A DNA stretch of 64,000 nucleotides from Thermoleptolyngbya sichuanensis A183 (lineage in GTDB: Bacteria > Cyanobacteriota > Cyanobacteriia > Elainellales > Elainellaceae), in assembly GCF_013177315.1 (NCBI RefSeq), contig NZ_CP053661.1:3472001-3536000 (forward strand). The letters run 5' to 3'. This document shows positions 41,478 to 50,300 of this stretch, one piece after another; position 1 is the first letter of the stretch, and each line of letters starts with the position of its first letter. The translations under genes were made by a program, and so were the position numbers. The notes under the pieces were generated by a model. That model made no database searches, was not told the DNA's origin, and saw only the letters and a program-made list of their open reading frames with translations.

Positions 41478-42851
41478 ATGTCTCTAAACTCCGCCACGCC
41501 TTCTTCCTGGAAAGACCTGCCCCGCCAATACTTTCAGCGGGAGCTGCTGCCGCTGCTGGCGGACTTGCGACTGGCAATTGTGCTTTTGCTGGCGATCGCC
41601 CTCTTCAGCATCTCCGGCACGGTGATCGAGCAGGGGCAATCGCTGGCGTTTTATCAAGAAAACTATCCCGAAAGCCCGGCCCTGTTTGGCTTTTTGACCT
41701 GGAAGGTGATTTTGGCGGCAGGGCTGGATCACGTCTATCGCACCTGGTGGTTTCTGGCGCTGCTGATTCTCTTCGGCTCCAGCCTGATCGCCTGCACCTT
41801 TACCCGCCAGTTTCCCACCCTCAAGGCGGCGCAAAAGTGGAGCTACTATAGCCAACTGCGCCAGTTTGAGAAGCTGGCCATGAGCGCCGAAGTAGATGCC
41901 GCAACGCTCGACGGGCTAGAGCCACTGCTGCGACGCAAGGGCTATCGGCTGTTTCGCGAGGGCGATCGCCTCTATGCGCGGAAGGGCCTTGTCGGACGCA
42001 TCGGGCCGATCATCGTCCATGCCAGCATGATTCTGGTGCTACTGGGGTCGATTTGGGGCGCAATGACGGGCTTTTTTGCCCAGGAGATGATTCCCAGCGG
42101 CGAAACCTTCACCATTCAAAATATCTTCGATGCGGGCCCCTGGGCAGCGCCGCAAATTCCCAAGGATTGGTCTGTGCGCGTGAATCGCTTTTGGATCGAC
42201 TACACGCCAGAGGGCAACATTGACCAGTTTTATTCCGACCTGTCGGTGCTGGATGCTGCTGGGCAGGAAGTGAAGCGCAAGACCATCCACGTCAATGAGC
42301 CGCTGCGCTACAGGGGCGTGACGCTGTATCAAGCGGATTGGGCGATCGCCGCCGTGCGCGTGCAGATCAACAACAGCCCGATTTTGCAAATCCCAATGGG
42401 GCAACTCGATACGGGCGGCGCGGGTCGCCTCTGGGGAACCTGGCTTCCCACCAAGCCCGACCTCAGCGAAGGCGTATCGCTGATCGCTAAAGACCTGAAG
42501 GGAACGGTACTGGTATACGACCAGGACGGGCAACTGATTTCCACCGTGCGGGCGGGCATGGCGACCGAAGTCAACGGCGTGCGGCTGACCATTGCCGAAC
42601 TGGTGGGCAGCACGGGGCTACAAATCAAAGCCGATCCAGGCATTCCCATCGTCTACACGGGCTTTGGGCTACTGATGATCAGCGTCCTGATGAGCTATGT
42701 ATCGCACTCGCAGGTGTGGGCATTGCAGCAGGGCAAAACGCTCTATGTCGGCGGTCGCACCAACCGTGCCCAAGTTGCCTTCGAGCGGGAGGTTTTGGAC
42801 ATGCTGGATGCCCTCAGCGCCGCTCCCCACCCTGCAACAGCGGAGGCTTAG
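41478..42851 (+). CDS. ccs1: Cytochrome c biogenesis protein Ccs1/ResB
   Basis: 457 residues from the ATG at 41478. Three N-terminal membrane helices ([20 protein letters not shown] and others), a large lumenal domain, and a final helix near residues ~395-415 match Ccs1 of system II cytochrome c maturation, which works with CcsA to deliver and attach heme on the lumenal side of the thylakoid. Conserved residues include [17 protein letters not shown] (with His) and [15 protein letters not shown] near the end, plus the [15 protein letters not shown] segment. It ends 11 bp before nadC, so the two are cotranscribed here. Confidence 0.95.
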   Translation: MSLNSATPSSWKDLPRQYFQRELLPLLADLRLAIVLLLAIALFSISGTVIEQGQSLAFYQENYPESPALFGFLTWKVILAAGLDHVYRTWWFLALLILFGSSLIACTFTRQFPTLKAAQKWSYYSQLRQFEKLAMSAEVDAATLDGLEPLLRRKGYRLFREGDRLYARKGLVGRIGPIIVHASMILVLLGSIWGAMTGFFAQEMIPSGETFTIQNIFDAGPWAAPQIPKDWSVRVNRFWIDYTPEGNIDQFYSDLSVLDAAGQEVKRKTIHVNEPLRYRGVTLYQADWAIAAVRVQINNSPILQIPMGQLDTGGAGRLWGTWLPTKPDLSEGVSLIAKDLKGTVLVYDQDGQLISTVRAGMATEVNGVRLTIAELVGSTGLQIKADPGIPIVYTGFGLLMISVLMSYVSHSQVWALQQGKTLYVGGRTNRAQVAFEREVLDMLDALSAAPHPATAEA

Positions 42852-42862
42852 CCCAAACTCCT

Positions 42863-43777
42863 ATGCAGCACTCTGAACTGCTCCCTCCTAGCCCAGGCAG
42901 CGCGATCGCCCTCCTGCCGCCTACCGTGTTGCTCGATCGGCTGCTGCAAGACTGGCTCCTAGAAGACATTGGGCGGGGCGATCGCACAACGCAATCCCTA
43001 TTTCCCAAGGGCGCTCCCCAGGGCCAGGCGCAGTGGGTCGTCAAAGAGGCGGGCGTGGTGGCGGGGCTGCCGATGGCGGCGCGAGTATTTTACTTACTCA
43101 ATCCAGCCGTGCAGTTCAAGGCGCTGGCGCAGGATGGCGAGTGGTGCGATCGCGGTCGCGTCATCGCCCAAATCATCGGCCCGCTGGATGCCCTGCTGAC
43201 GGGGGAGCGCGTGGCGCTGAACCTGGCCATGCGGCTGAGCGGCATTGCCACCCTGACGAGCAAATACGTCGCTCAAATTGCCGACCTGCCCGCCCAACTG
43301 GTAGACACCCGCAAAACCACGCCCGGCCTGCGAGTATTGGAAAAATACGCAGTGCAGGCAGGCGGCGCGGTGAACCATCGCCTGGGGCTGGACGATGGCG
43401 TGATGATCAAAGATAACCACATTGCGGCAGCAGGGAGCATTGCAGCGGCGATCGCCCAGACGCGGGCCCGCATTCCTTATCCGCTGACGGTGGAAGTGGA
43501 AACCGAAACCCTGGAGCAGGTTGCCGAAGCCCTCGAACATGGCGCAGACATTATCATGCTAGACAACATGCCCGTAGAACAGATGAGGGAGGCAGTGCGG
43601 ATGATTCGCCGCACGAACCCGCACATCAAAATCGAAGCATCGGGCAACATTACCTTGGAGACGATCCGGGCGATCGCCGAAACGGGCGTAGACTATCTTT
43701 CCAGCAGCGCCCCCATCACCCGCTCCTCCTGGCTGGACCTGAGTATGCGAATCCAGACCCCTGACCCGACCCGCTAG
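42863..43777 (+). CDS. nadC: Nicotinate-nucleotide pyrophosphorylase (quinolinate phosphoribosyltransferase)
   Basis: 304 residues from the ATG at 42863. The enzyme converts quinolinate and PRPP to nicotinate mononucleotide in de novo NAD synthesis. Signatures: EDIGRGDRTTQSLFP, ERVALNLAMRLSGIATLTSKYV, LVDTRKTTPGLRVLEKYAVQAGG in part, NHRLGLDDGVMIKDNHIA, VEVETETLEQVAEAL, and the C-terminal IEASGNITLETIRAIAETGVDYLSSSA in part. All basic residues that bind quinolinate phosphate appear to be present. It lies 11 bp after ccs1. Two copies of a CGACCCGCTAGC unit overlap its stop codon. Confidence 0.96.
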   Translation: MQHSELLPPSPGSAIALLPPTVLLDRLLQDWLLEDIGRGDRTTQSLFPKGAPQGQAQWVVKEAGVVAGLPMAARVFYLLNPAVQFKALAQDGEWCDRGRVIAQIIGPLDALLTGERVALNLAMRLSGIATLTSKYVAQIADLPAQLVDTRKTTPGLRVLEKYAVQAGGAVNHRLGLDDGVMIKDNHIAAAGSIAAAIAQTRARIPYPLTVEVETETLEQVAEALEHGADIIMLDNMPVEQMREAVRMIRRTNPHIKIEASGNITLETIRAIAETGVDYLSSSAPITRSSWLDLSMRIQTPDPTR

Positions 43778-43919
43778 CCGACCCGCTAGCCACCTCCGCC
43801 ATTCCGCAAACCAAGCGGCCCGTAAAACACCCCCTCCTGGTTACGGAAAACCTCCCCTCCGCCTGCATGATTCCTGCCAGCAAAAACGATAGGATGTAGC
43901 TGTCGCAAGGTAAAACGAC

Positions 43920-44264
43920 ATGCAAAGCTCAGATAATTCAGACAAGCGAAGAATTCTTTCGGCCCTGTGTCATGGGTCGATTTTTATCAACGCCCTAGTT
44001 GTTTCTATCGGTATTCCCATCGCCATCCTGCTCGTTTCAGACGATCCAGTGGTCAAAGAGAATGCGAAAGAAGCCATCAACTTCCACATCAATATGTGGC
44101 TATGGTGGCTAGTTGTGGGGGTGCTTTCTATCGTTTTGGTCGGCTTTCTCCTGTTCCCGATCCTGGGGCTGGTCAACCTGATTCTGCCCATTCTGGCAAT
44201 TTTCGCCTGCCTTAGCAATCCCGAAACGCGCTACCGCTACCCGTTCATCCTCCGCCTAGTGTAA
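43920..44264 (+). CDS. DUF4870 (Tic20-like) small membrane protein
   Basis: 114 residues with three hydrophobic segments. The start KRRILSALCHGSIFINALVV, then SDDPVVKENAKEAINFHINMWL and ILPILAIFACLSNPETRYRYP, match the DUF4870 family. The conserved ENAKEAINFHIN-like motif precedes the second helix. The function of this widespread family is not known. It is a single gene, with the sulfotransferase-like gene 40 bp downstream on the same strand. Confidence 0.88.
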   Translation: MQSSDNSDKRRILSALCHGSIFINALVVSIGIPIAILLVSDDPVVKENAKEAINFHINMWLWWLVVGVLSIVLVGFLLFPILGLVNLILPILAIFACLSNPETRYRYPFILRLV

Positions 44265-44303
44265 GCTTGGCCAGTCCAAGTTTGCAGACTTCCAGGATGC
44301 GGG

Positions 44304-44969
44304 ATGCTGGTTAGCCACGGTCACCAATTTATCTACACGAAAACGCTGAAGACGGCGAGTACCTCTGTGGAGGCTTACTTTGAGCCGTTTTGTGTAGAAG
44401 AGGGTGCGGCAAACCTGGCCCGCGTGCGTGAGGAATCGGTATCGGCGGCGGGCATTGTGGGCTATCGCGGGCCGGGCAAGCCAGAAGGCTGCCGCTGGTG
44501 GAACCACATGCCCGCCGCCCAGATTCGGGAACAGTTGGGCGAAGACCTCTGGACGCGCTATTTCAAGTTTTGCGTCATTCGCAATCCTTACGAAAAGGCG
44601 ATTTCAGCCTTTTACTTTGGGCGATCGCACGCGCCCTCTGCACCCGATTCGCCCAGCAGCGATGCCGCCGCCTTTGAGCATTGGCTGATGACGCACGGCC
44701 CGCCCATCGACCGCAACAAGTATTTGATCGACGGACAGTTTTGTCTGGATGAGGTGATTCGCTACGAGTCTCTGGCGGCAGACCTGGAGCGCATCTGCGC
44801 CAAGCTGGGAGTGCCGTGGAATCCGGAGGCGCTGCCCCAACTCAAAACGGGAACTCGACCCAAAGTGGCGATCGCCCACGCTCTCTATACCAACAAATCC
44901 CGGCAACTGGTGGAAGCCGCCTACGCCTTTGAGCTAGATTACTTCGGCTACCAGTTTCCAGACGCTTGA
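44304..44969 (+). CDS. Sulfotransferase family 2-like protein
   Basis: 221 residues. Near the N-terminus, FIYTKTLKTASTSVEAYFEP resembles the 5'-phosphosulfate-binding loop of PAPS-dependent sulfotransferases, where a Lys-Thr-(A/G)-(S/G)-(S/T)-S motif is usual. RYFKFCVIRNPYEKAISAFYF matches the 3'-phosphate-binding segment with Arg and Ser. These enzymes transfer sulfate to carbohydrate or lipid acceptors; the acceptor is unknown. The last codons and stop lie in a 34-bp sequence that is repeated 212 bp downstream after a MITE-like insertion. Confidence 0.85.
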   Translation: MLVSHGHQFIYTKTLKTASTSVEAYFEPFCVEEGAANLARVREESVSAAGIVGYRGPGKPEGCRWWNHMPAAQIREQLGEDLWTRYFKFCVIRNPYEKAISAFYFGRSHAPSAPDSPSSDAAAFEHWLMTHGPPIDRNKYLIDGQFCLDEVIRYESLAADLERICAKLGVPWNPEALPQLKTGTRPKVAIAHALYTNKSRQLVEAAYAFELDYFGYQFPDA

Positions 44970-45199
44970 GCGCTGGCTGAAACCCTCTTAGAGCTAATTT
45001 GTAAAGGAGCCTGAAAGCCTTGTTAATCAAGGATTTCCGAGAAACCGCTTTTCCTGGGCAAACATGACCTCAAAGCCACACATGCCAAGAGTTTCAGGCT
45101 TCTTAAGATTTGCTTCATAAATTAGCTCTTAACATCCCATCGATTGATGTACGGGCACCATTCATGTTTCCAGACGCTTGAGCGCTGGCTGAAACCCTC
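44954..45199. repeat. 34-bp direct duplication flanking a MITE-like element
   Basis: The 34-bp sequence beginning GTTTCCAGACGCTTGAGCGC and ending with ACCCTC is found at 44954-44987 and 45166-45199 without a mismatch. The first copy contains the end of the sulfotransferase gene. Between them are the family B element (44988-45131) and 34 unrelated bases. Confidence 0.93.
44988..45131. mobile_element. MITE-like element, family B, copy 2
   Basis: 144 bp with inverted ends TTAGAGCTAATTT and AAATTAGCTCTTA. It is the reverse complement of the copy at 35776-35919 with a few differences. It abuts the 34-bp duplication on its left side. Confidence 0.85.
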
Positions 45200-45227
45200 G
45201 CCGAAGCCTCCCCCGAAAACCCGTTAG

Positions 45228-46370
45228 CTAAAACACGTCCGCCGGGTCAGCAGTAATCGCCTTATTCACCGACACCAGCCCAGACAGCGCACACATCATC
45301 ACCGTTAGCCCCAGCACCAGCACCGCCCGCTCCAGATCCATGCGAACGGGCAGACCTCCTGCCGTTGCTCGGATGGTTAGCTCATACAGCATCAGAGAAA
45401 TGATAAATCCTGGAATGTAGCCCAGCACGGCCAGAATCACCGATTCCTGAATGACCGTGGTAAACAAAAAACGATTGCTGTAGCCCATCGCCTTGAGCGT
45501 TGCGTATTGCTTCAGATGATCCGAAATTTCCGTGTAGAGGATCTGGTACACAATCACCGTACCCACAATGCAAGACACCGCCACGCCCATGCCAAAGATA
45601 AAGCCCGTCGAGGTTGCGCCAATCCAATAGTCGCGATCGCGCTCGATGATTTGCTGCTGAGTGAACACCATCACGTCCTTGGGCAAGATTTCCCGGAGGC
45701 GATCGCTCACTTGCAGCGGATCAGCACCCTCATCGACCTGAATCAAGCCCAGATTAATTCGGTTGAGCGGAAACGGATCGAAGTAACGCCGAAAGTTTTG
45801 GTCGCTCATGATCAGCGTCCCGTCTGCTGCAAAGCCGCCGCCCAGCGTAAACTGCCCGCCAATTGTCGCCCTGCGTCCATCCGCCTCGGTGACTGTCCCC
45901 ACCGTCTGCGGGCCATACTCCGGCCGCGAGAGCGTGTCGATCAGCACCGTATCAAATCGCCGCAGCGCCGCCTGGTTTTCCGGCGTTTGCATCTCCGGCA
46001 TCGTAAACACCGAATCATTCGGGTTAATTCCGTAGACAAACATGGCGCGACTCTGGCGCGTTTCCACATTGCGCCATTGCAGATAGCCCACATACAGCGG
46101 CATCACGCGCCGCACCCCCGGCACCCCCGCTGCTTGATAAATTCGCTGAATAGGAAAGGGCTTGGTCGAGGTAATCTCTAACGCTTGGGGCGACACTAAA
46201 AAAATGTCGGCATTGATGCGGCTGTAGATGATTGCAGCCGTCTCCGCTAGCGAACCCAAAAAACCCAGGTTCATGAACACCAAAATGACCGCAAACGCGA
46301 CTCCGGCGATCGCCACCACAAATCGCGTCTTTTCAGCAGTCAGATTCAGCAGAGCGAGGGGGGTACGCAT
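45228..46370 (-). CDS. devC: DevC-type ABC exporter permease
   Basis: 380 residues from the ATG at 46368-46370. It has one N-terminal helix (FVVAIAGVAFAVILVFMNLGF), a ~230-residue periplasmic domain, and three C-terminal helices, the MacB/FtsX architecture. LALLNLTAEKTRFVVAIAGV, QALEITSTKPFPIQRIYQA, DYWIGATSTGFIFGMGVAVS and YTEISDHLKQYATLKAMGYS are typical of cyanobacterial DevC. DevBCA pumps with TolC export glycolipids or other hydrophobic compounds. It lies 51 bp after devB. No devA ATPase gene follows: the next sequence is repeat DNA and an opposing gene. Confidence 0.92.
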   Translation of the reverse strand: MRTPLALLNLTAEKTRFVVAIAGVAFAVILVFMNLGFLGSLAETAAIIYSRINADIFLVSPQALEITSTKPFPIQRIYQAAGVPGVRRVMPLYVGYLQWRNVETRQSRAMFVYGINPNDSVFTMPEMQTPENQAALRRFDTVLIDTLSRPEYGPQTVGTVTEADGRRATIGGQFTLGGGFAADGTLIMSDQNFRRYFDPFPLNRINLGLIQVDEGADPLQVSDRLREILPKDVMVFTQQQIIERDRDYWIGATSTGFIFGMGVAVSCIVGTVIVYQILYTEISDHLKQYATLKAMGYSNRFLFTTVIQESVILAVLGYIPGFIISLMLYELTIRATAGGLPVRMDLERAVLVLGLTVMMCALSGLVSVNKAITADPADVF

Positions 46371-46421
46371 GGGGTTTCTCTGGCCAGCACTAGCGTAGCA
46401 TCGCAACGCCACAACAGGCGC

Positions 46422-47591
46422 TCATCTCACATCAATCCGCACATCAACCTGCAAATTTGTCAGCGCTTCCACGGGGCGGCCGTCGTCCAGTTGCACCTTC
46501 ACCTCCACCACGCGGGCATCGGCATTGGCGGCCGGGTCATCGTCCAGCACGTTGTTTTTGAAGACCTGCCAGCCGATTTCTGCCACCCTGCCCGACAGCG
46601 TTTCATCAAAGGCTCCATTGCGGCTGGTGATCATGGCGGGTTGCCCAACCCGAACCAGTCCCACGTCGGTTTCATAGACCTCTGCCACAACAAACATCTG
46701 GCTGGTGTCGCCCATATCCAGCACGCTGCCGTCTTGCCCGATTGTCTCACCAGCCAGAGTGAGAATTCGTAAAATGCGCCCGGCCTGGGGAGCGCGAATA
46801 ATGGTGCGCTCTAGCTGCGCTTCGGCCAGGTTCAGGTTTTGGCGGGCCGATTCGACGGCGACCTGCACCTGGCTCAGGGGCAGGTTCGCTTCCTGGGCCT
46901 GCACAGTCGCCTGGGCGCTCCGCAGCGAGGCTTGTAGGTCAGCCTCTAGGCGCACCAGGTTGGCTCTGGCATTGTTGAGCTTTTCTTCGGACTGGCGGGC
47001 GGTGCTACGCTGGCGATCGCGCTCCTGCTGAGAAATCGCTCCCTGCGCGTACAGATCTTCAAATCGGCGCAAATCCTGGTTTTTCTGCGCCAAATCTGCC
47101 TCTAGCTCCCGCACCAGCGCCTGCTGTGCCTGGAGTTCAAACTGGGCCGGGCTTTGAATCCGCTCTGCCTGGGATTGAGCCTCGCGCACCTGGGCCTGGG
47201 CAAAAGTGGTCGTCGCCCGCAGGCGCTGTTCGGCTTCGGCAAGCTGGGCCGCCGCCACATCCCGCTGGGCCCGCCGCTCGTCATAGCTTTCCAGATAGGC
47301 TAGCACCGTGCCCGTTTGCACAATATCCCCCTGGCGCACCTCCAGCCGCTGAATCCGTTCGCCCGTGGGCCCGCCCACACGCACCACTTCACCCCGTGGC
47401 TCCAGCCGTCCCAGCGCCACCACTTCGACTCGCGTAGGGGCGGGCACTTCGGTTAGCTCTGCCTCAAACGCGGCACGACGGGAAGCGACGATCTGGGCCA
47501 CGCCTAACCCCAGCAGCCCCAAAGCCGCAACGCCAGCGGCGATCGCCCAGCCCCAGCCGCGCTGTCCTACCTTGCGCTTTTCACTCACCAT
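46422..47591 (-). CDS. devB: DevB-type HlyD-family membrane fusion protein
   Basis: 389 residues from the ATG giving MVSEKRKVG; an N-terminal helix (WAIAAGVAALGLLGLGVAQI) anchors it. The lipoyl half GRLEPRGEVVRVGGPTGERI and ILRILTLAGETIGQDGSVLD flanks a long coiled-coil hairpin (~residues 110-275) with regular Gln/Glu/Ala heptads, and a beta-barrel end DARVVEVKVQLDDG. In DevBCA exporters it links the inner-membrane pump to TolC. It is the first gene of a leftward pair with devC. Confidence 0.93.
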   Translation of the reverse strand: MVSEKRKVGQRGWGWAIAAGVAALGLLGLGVAQIVASRRAAFEAELTEVPAPTRVEVVALGRLEPRGEVVRVGGPTGERIQRLEVRQGDIVQTGTVLAYLESYDERRAQRDVAAAQLAEAEQRLRATTTFAQAQVREAQSQAERIQSPAQFELQAQQALVRELEADLAQKNQDLRRFEDLYAQGAISQQERDRQRSTARQSEEKLNNARANLVRLEADLQASLRSAQATVQAQEANLPLSQVQVAVESARQNLNLAEAQLERTIIRAPQAGRILRILTLAGETIGQDGSVLDMGDTSQMFVVAEVYETDVGLVRVGQPAMITSRNGAFDETLSGRVAEIGWQVFKNNVLDDDPAANADARVVEVKVQLDDGRPVEALTNLQVDVRIDVR

Positions 47592-47708
47592 AGATTTCCT
47601 CAGTCTGGGCGCAACTCCTGACCCATTGGGCATCCTATCGTATTTGCTTGGGCGACAGCAGATCCGGTCGGGTGAATTTGCGATCCGACGGTTGCCCAAC
47701 GCCCAGCG

Positions 47709-48437
47709 CTACAGCCAGCGCCCCGTCACCACCCAGCGGCGGATGAGGGAACCGAGGGCGATCGCCCCCACGGACACTAACCAGAACGTGAAGGTGGAGG
47801 AGGCATCTACGCCGCTGTTCAGATTCATGCCAAACAGCGCGGCGATCGCCGTCAGCGGCAAAAACACCGCCGCCAAGATATTCAGCCGATGCCCCGCCAC
47901 CAGCGCCTCCGTGGCCAGTCGATTTTGCTCCTCGGCCCGCTGGGCAATTTGGTAATCTAGCGCGTTTTTCGTGTTTTCATACAGCAGATCCAGGCTGCGA
48001 TCGATTTCGTAGGCCCAGTCGCGCAGGTCGATCAGGTCGCGGTCGTCGGGAACGCCTTCGCGGGCAGCTTGCAGGGTTGCGTGCATGTTCTTGGCCGACA
48101 GGCGCAGAGGGGCGATCGCCTCCAGCAGGTGAAAGTAGTCTTCAGCACTCTCGGCCTGCCGATAGGCAATTTGCAATTTTTCCTCGGCGGTGTTGTAATT
48201 TTCTAGATGTTTCAGCAGCGGTTGCAACCCAATGCCGCCGCCGCTGTGTTCCCAGATGCCGTTGGGCTGCCGCCAAAACAGCACGCCGACGCGGGTCTGC
48301 TCACCGGCCTCAGGGGCTTTGTGCAAAATCAGCAGCAGGTGTCCGTCTACCACCATTGCCCGCTGCTTGCCGACGCTGCGTTCGCCAAATCGGTTTTGAA
48401 TCGCGGGAGGTAATCGCCACGTAGGAGGAATTTTCAT
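47709..48437 (-). CDS. CorA-family transporter-like protein
   Basis: 242 residues. The C-terminus has two membrane helices (HRLNILAAVFLPLTAIAALF and FTFWLVSVGAIALGSLI) linked by the loop starting GMNLNSG, so the signature GMN motif of CorA Mg2+ channels is intact. A long stalk helix precedes it (IDRSLDLLYENTKNALDYQI). The N-terminal cytoplasmic domain is shorter than in classical CorA (~315 residues). It could be a divalent cation channel with a reduced sensor domain. It lies upstream of devB on the same strand with a 117-bp gap. Confidence 0.85.
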   Translation of the reverse strand: MKIPPTWRLPPAIQNRFGERSVGKQRAMVVDGHLLLILHKAPEAGEQTRVGVLFWRQPNGIWEHSGGGIGLQPLLKHLENYNTAEEKLQIAYRQAESAEDYFHLLEAIAPLRLSAKNMHATLQAAREGVPDDRDLIDLRDWAYEIDRSLDLLYENTKNALDYQIAQRAEEQNRLATEALVAGHRLNILAAVFLPLTAIAALFGMNLNSGVDASSTFTFWLVSVGAIALGSLIRRWVVTGRWL

Positions 48438-49446
48438 AAGCCTTGTCCTGTCTCATATAGTTCACGTAGTTCACGCGATGTGCAACGTTCAAGCTGCCCT
48501 CATCCCCCAACCCCTTCTCCCGACTTGGGAGAAGGGGAGCAAGGGGCTTGAAGTCCCTCTCCCAGATTGGGAGAGGGATTTAGGGTGGGGGAGATCGGCA
48601 AAGTTGCACATTGCGTATAGTTCAGTTTCTTAGTCGATTTCTACCCAGCTTTTGCCCGCTTGCGGCAACCTTTTAGCCAGCAATGCACGTCATTACTCCG
48701 GAGGAGTCCCGTGTTATTAGAGTCACTGGTATCAAACGAACTGACTCAAACGAACTGACTCAAACGAACTGACATTGATCGCGACTCGCGCCAGTCCTCT
48801 GCTTGCCAATCCAGCAATGGGTCGGGCGATCGCCCGTCGCAGACTGCCTGTGCGGGGAACTGCTCCATGAATGGAAAGAGAGCCAAAAGAAAGCCGAAAA
48901 AGAACCAGTGACTTGCGTGATAACACACATTCCAGAAAACAGACTTACTATATAGGTAACTTGGTCAGGTAACTTGATAGGTAACCTGCGTGTCTGCCAG
49001 GAAAACCATTCCCGCCACCTGTATCAATCCATACGGTCAGCATTTACCAGAAGCAGGGGTTTTGCACGGTTTATTGACGGGCAGTTCTAAACGGGCAGTT
49101 CTAAACGGGCAGTTCTAAACGGGCAATTTCTCTAAACCGCGAACAGATACCGCAGCCCGTTTTGCGTTAACCGCTGCTTCTAGCACTCTCTACTTCTAGG
49201 GGTTCCCCAGTTTTCGCTCCAGGTTTCAGCCCTGTTTGTTGGCTCCGGTTTTTAGCTTTAATATACGGGTTGCAATATCCTGACTTTGAACGCTTCGCTT
49301 CCGATGATTAACTTCTTCAGGCGATTGATTTCAAAGATCTCAGCCAGAACTTCTTTTGCTGCCATCGGCCCAGCGTTTAGCCCAGGCTTATCCCCCCCCG
49401 CATGGGCAACACCATTCAACCAACCAGCCTAACCCGTGGGACATAC
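48438..49446. other. Long intergenic region with several repeats
   Basis: No gene is recognised in about 1 kb. It contains the hairpin repeat at 48476-48614, a 14-bp tandem repeat CAAACGAACTGACT (three units, 48733-48774), TAGGTAACTTG-type units at 48953-48990, and a second 14-bp tandem ACGGGCAGTTCTAA (three units plus a degenerate one, 49077-49135). The last 100 bp include an A/T-rich stretch and a HIP1-free promoter region before the RusA-like gene. Confidence 0.6.
48476..48614. repeat. Interspersed hairpin repeat, family C, copy 3, within an outer inverted repeat
   Basis: The family C core at 48495-48592 (CCCCTTCTCCCGACTTGGGAG and CCTCTCCCAGATTGGGAGAGG) is enclosed by ATGTGCAAC at 48478 and GTTGCACAT at 48603, so the whole 139 bp can fold on itself. 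Confidence 0.75.
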
Positions 49447-49869
49447 ATGGTGCTACCCATTGAATTGATCGTGATCGGCAAGCCGATTTCGCACCAAACC
49501 AAAGACAAGGCTCGTCTGCGCGACTGGAGAGAAAAAGTGCGGCAGAGGGCGATCGCCTGCTGGAATGGCAAAGCACCGCTGGGCGATTACCTCAAGGTGA
49601 TCATTACGCACTACTACGACGCGCCTCTCGGCGACGAGTCTGGTGTTCCCGACAGTGATAATATAGTGAAACCAGTGCGAGACGCGCTGAACGGGGTGAT
49701 TTACGTAGACGATTATCAGATCACGGATTTCATCAGCCGCCGCCGAAACTTGAACGCTTCTTTTCGCGTTAAAGGAATGTCTACGGCGCTGGCAGAAGGA
49801 TTTTGCCAGGGTGAGGAGTTTTTGCATATCCGGATAGAGGCGGCTCCCGATCCGTCTGAGCTAAGCTAG
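49447..49869 (+). CDS. RusA-family Holliday junction resolvase
   Basis: 140 residues from the ATG at 49447 (MVLPIELIVIGKPISHQTKD); an ATG at 49402 is less typical. The catalytic acidic cluster GVPDSDNIVKPVRDALNGVIYVDDYQI in outline gives Asp69, Asp71 and Asp88/89, matching Asp70, Asp72 and Asp91 of E. coli RusA. RusA cuts four-way DNA junctions and is usually prophage-derived. Here no other phage gene is visible. Next to it (86 bp downstream) is a small possible nuclease. Confidence 0.9.
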   Translation: MVLPIELIVIGKPISHQTKDKARLRDWREKVRQRAIACWNGKAPLGDYLKVIITHYYDAPLGDESGVPDSDNIVKPVRDALNGVIYVDDYQITDFISRRRNLNASFRVKGMSTALAEGFCQGEEFLHIRIEAAPDPSELS

Positions 49870-49955
49870 AAGACTAGGTTAGGATTTATTTGCAGTGGCG
49901 TTTTCGCGCTACCGTTTTTGCGTTATTCTTTCTGCGTTATTTAGAGTTGCCGTAT

Positions 49956-50270
49956 ATGACCCGTCCACCGAATCGGAGTCCGTTAGAGCATCAGCGCCTG
50001 CTGAAGCTTGCGCGGGAATACCGCAAGCAGGGATATCAGGTGACTCTTTATCCTGCTCCAGAAGATTTGCCGTCTCCGCTGGCTCACTGTTCCCTAGATC
50101 TGGTAGCCCGGCGCGACGAAAAGGCGATCGCCGCCGAAGTCCGCACCCGCGAAAGCCTGACGCTCAACGGCCCTGACGACCTCCGCAAGCTCAGCGAGTC
50201 TGTCAAGAAAATTCCCGGCTGGGAGTTCGAGCTAGTCATTACCAATCCCCGTAAGAAGGCAGAGGGGTAG
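49956..50270 (+). CDS. Small restriction-endonuclease-fold protein (putative)
   Basis: 104 residues from the ATG at 49956. The pattern of a helix (LEHQRLLKLAREYRKQGYQV), then SLDLVARRDEKAIAAEVRTRES, and GWEFELVITNPRKK resembles REase-AHJR-like proteins of the PD-(D/E)xK superfamily, with Asp in LDLVAR and Glu in AAEVR as candidate catalytic residues, followed by Arg in place of the usual Lys. The assignment is from pattern recognition only. It follows the RusA-like gene on the same strand. Confidence 0.6.
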   Translation: MTRPPNRSPLEHQRLLKLAREYRKQGYQVTLYPAPEDLPSPLAHCSLDLVARRDEKAIAAEVRTRESLTLNGPDDLRKLSESVKKIPGWEFELVITNPRKKAEG

Positions 50271-50300
50271 GGAGCAATCCTTCGCTACTCTATTCCTCGA

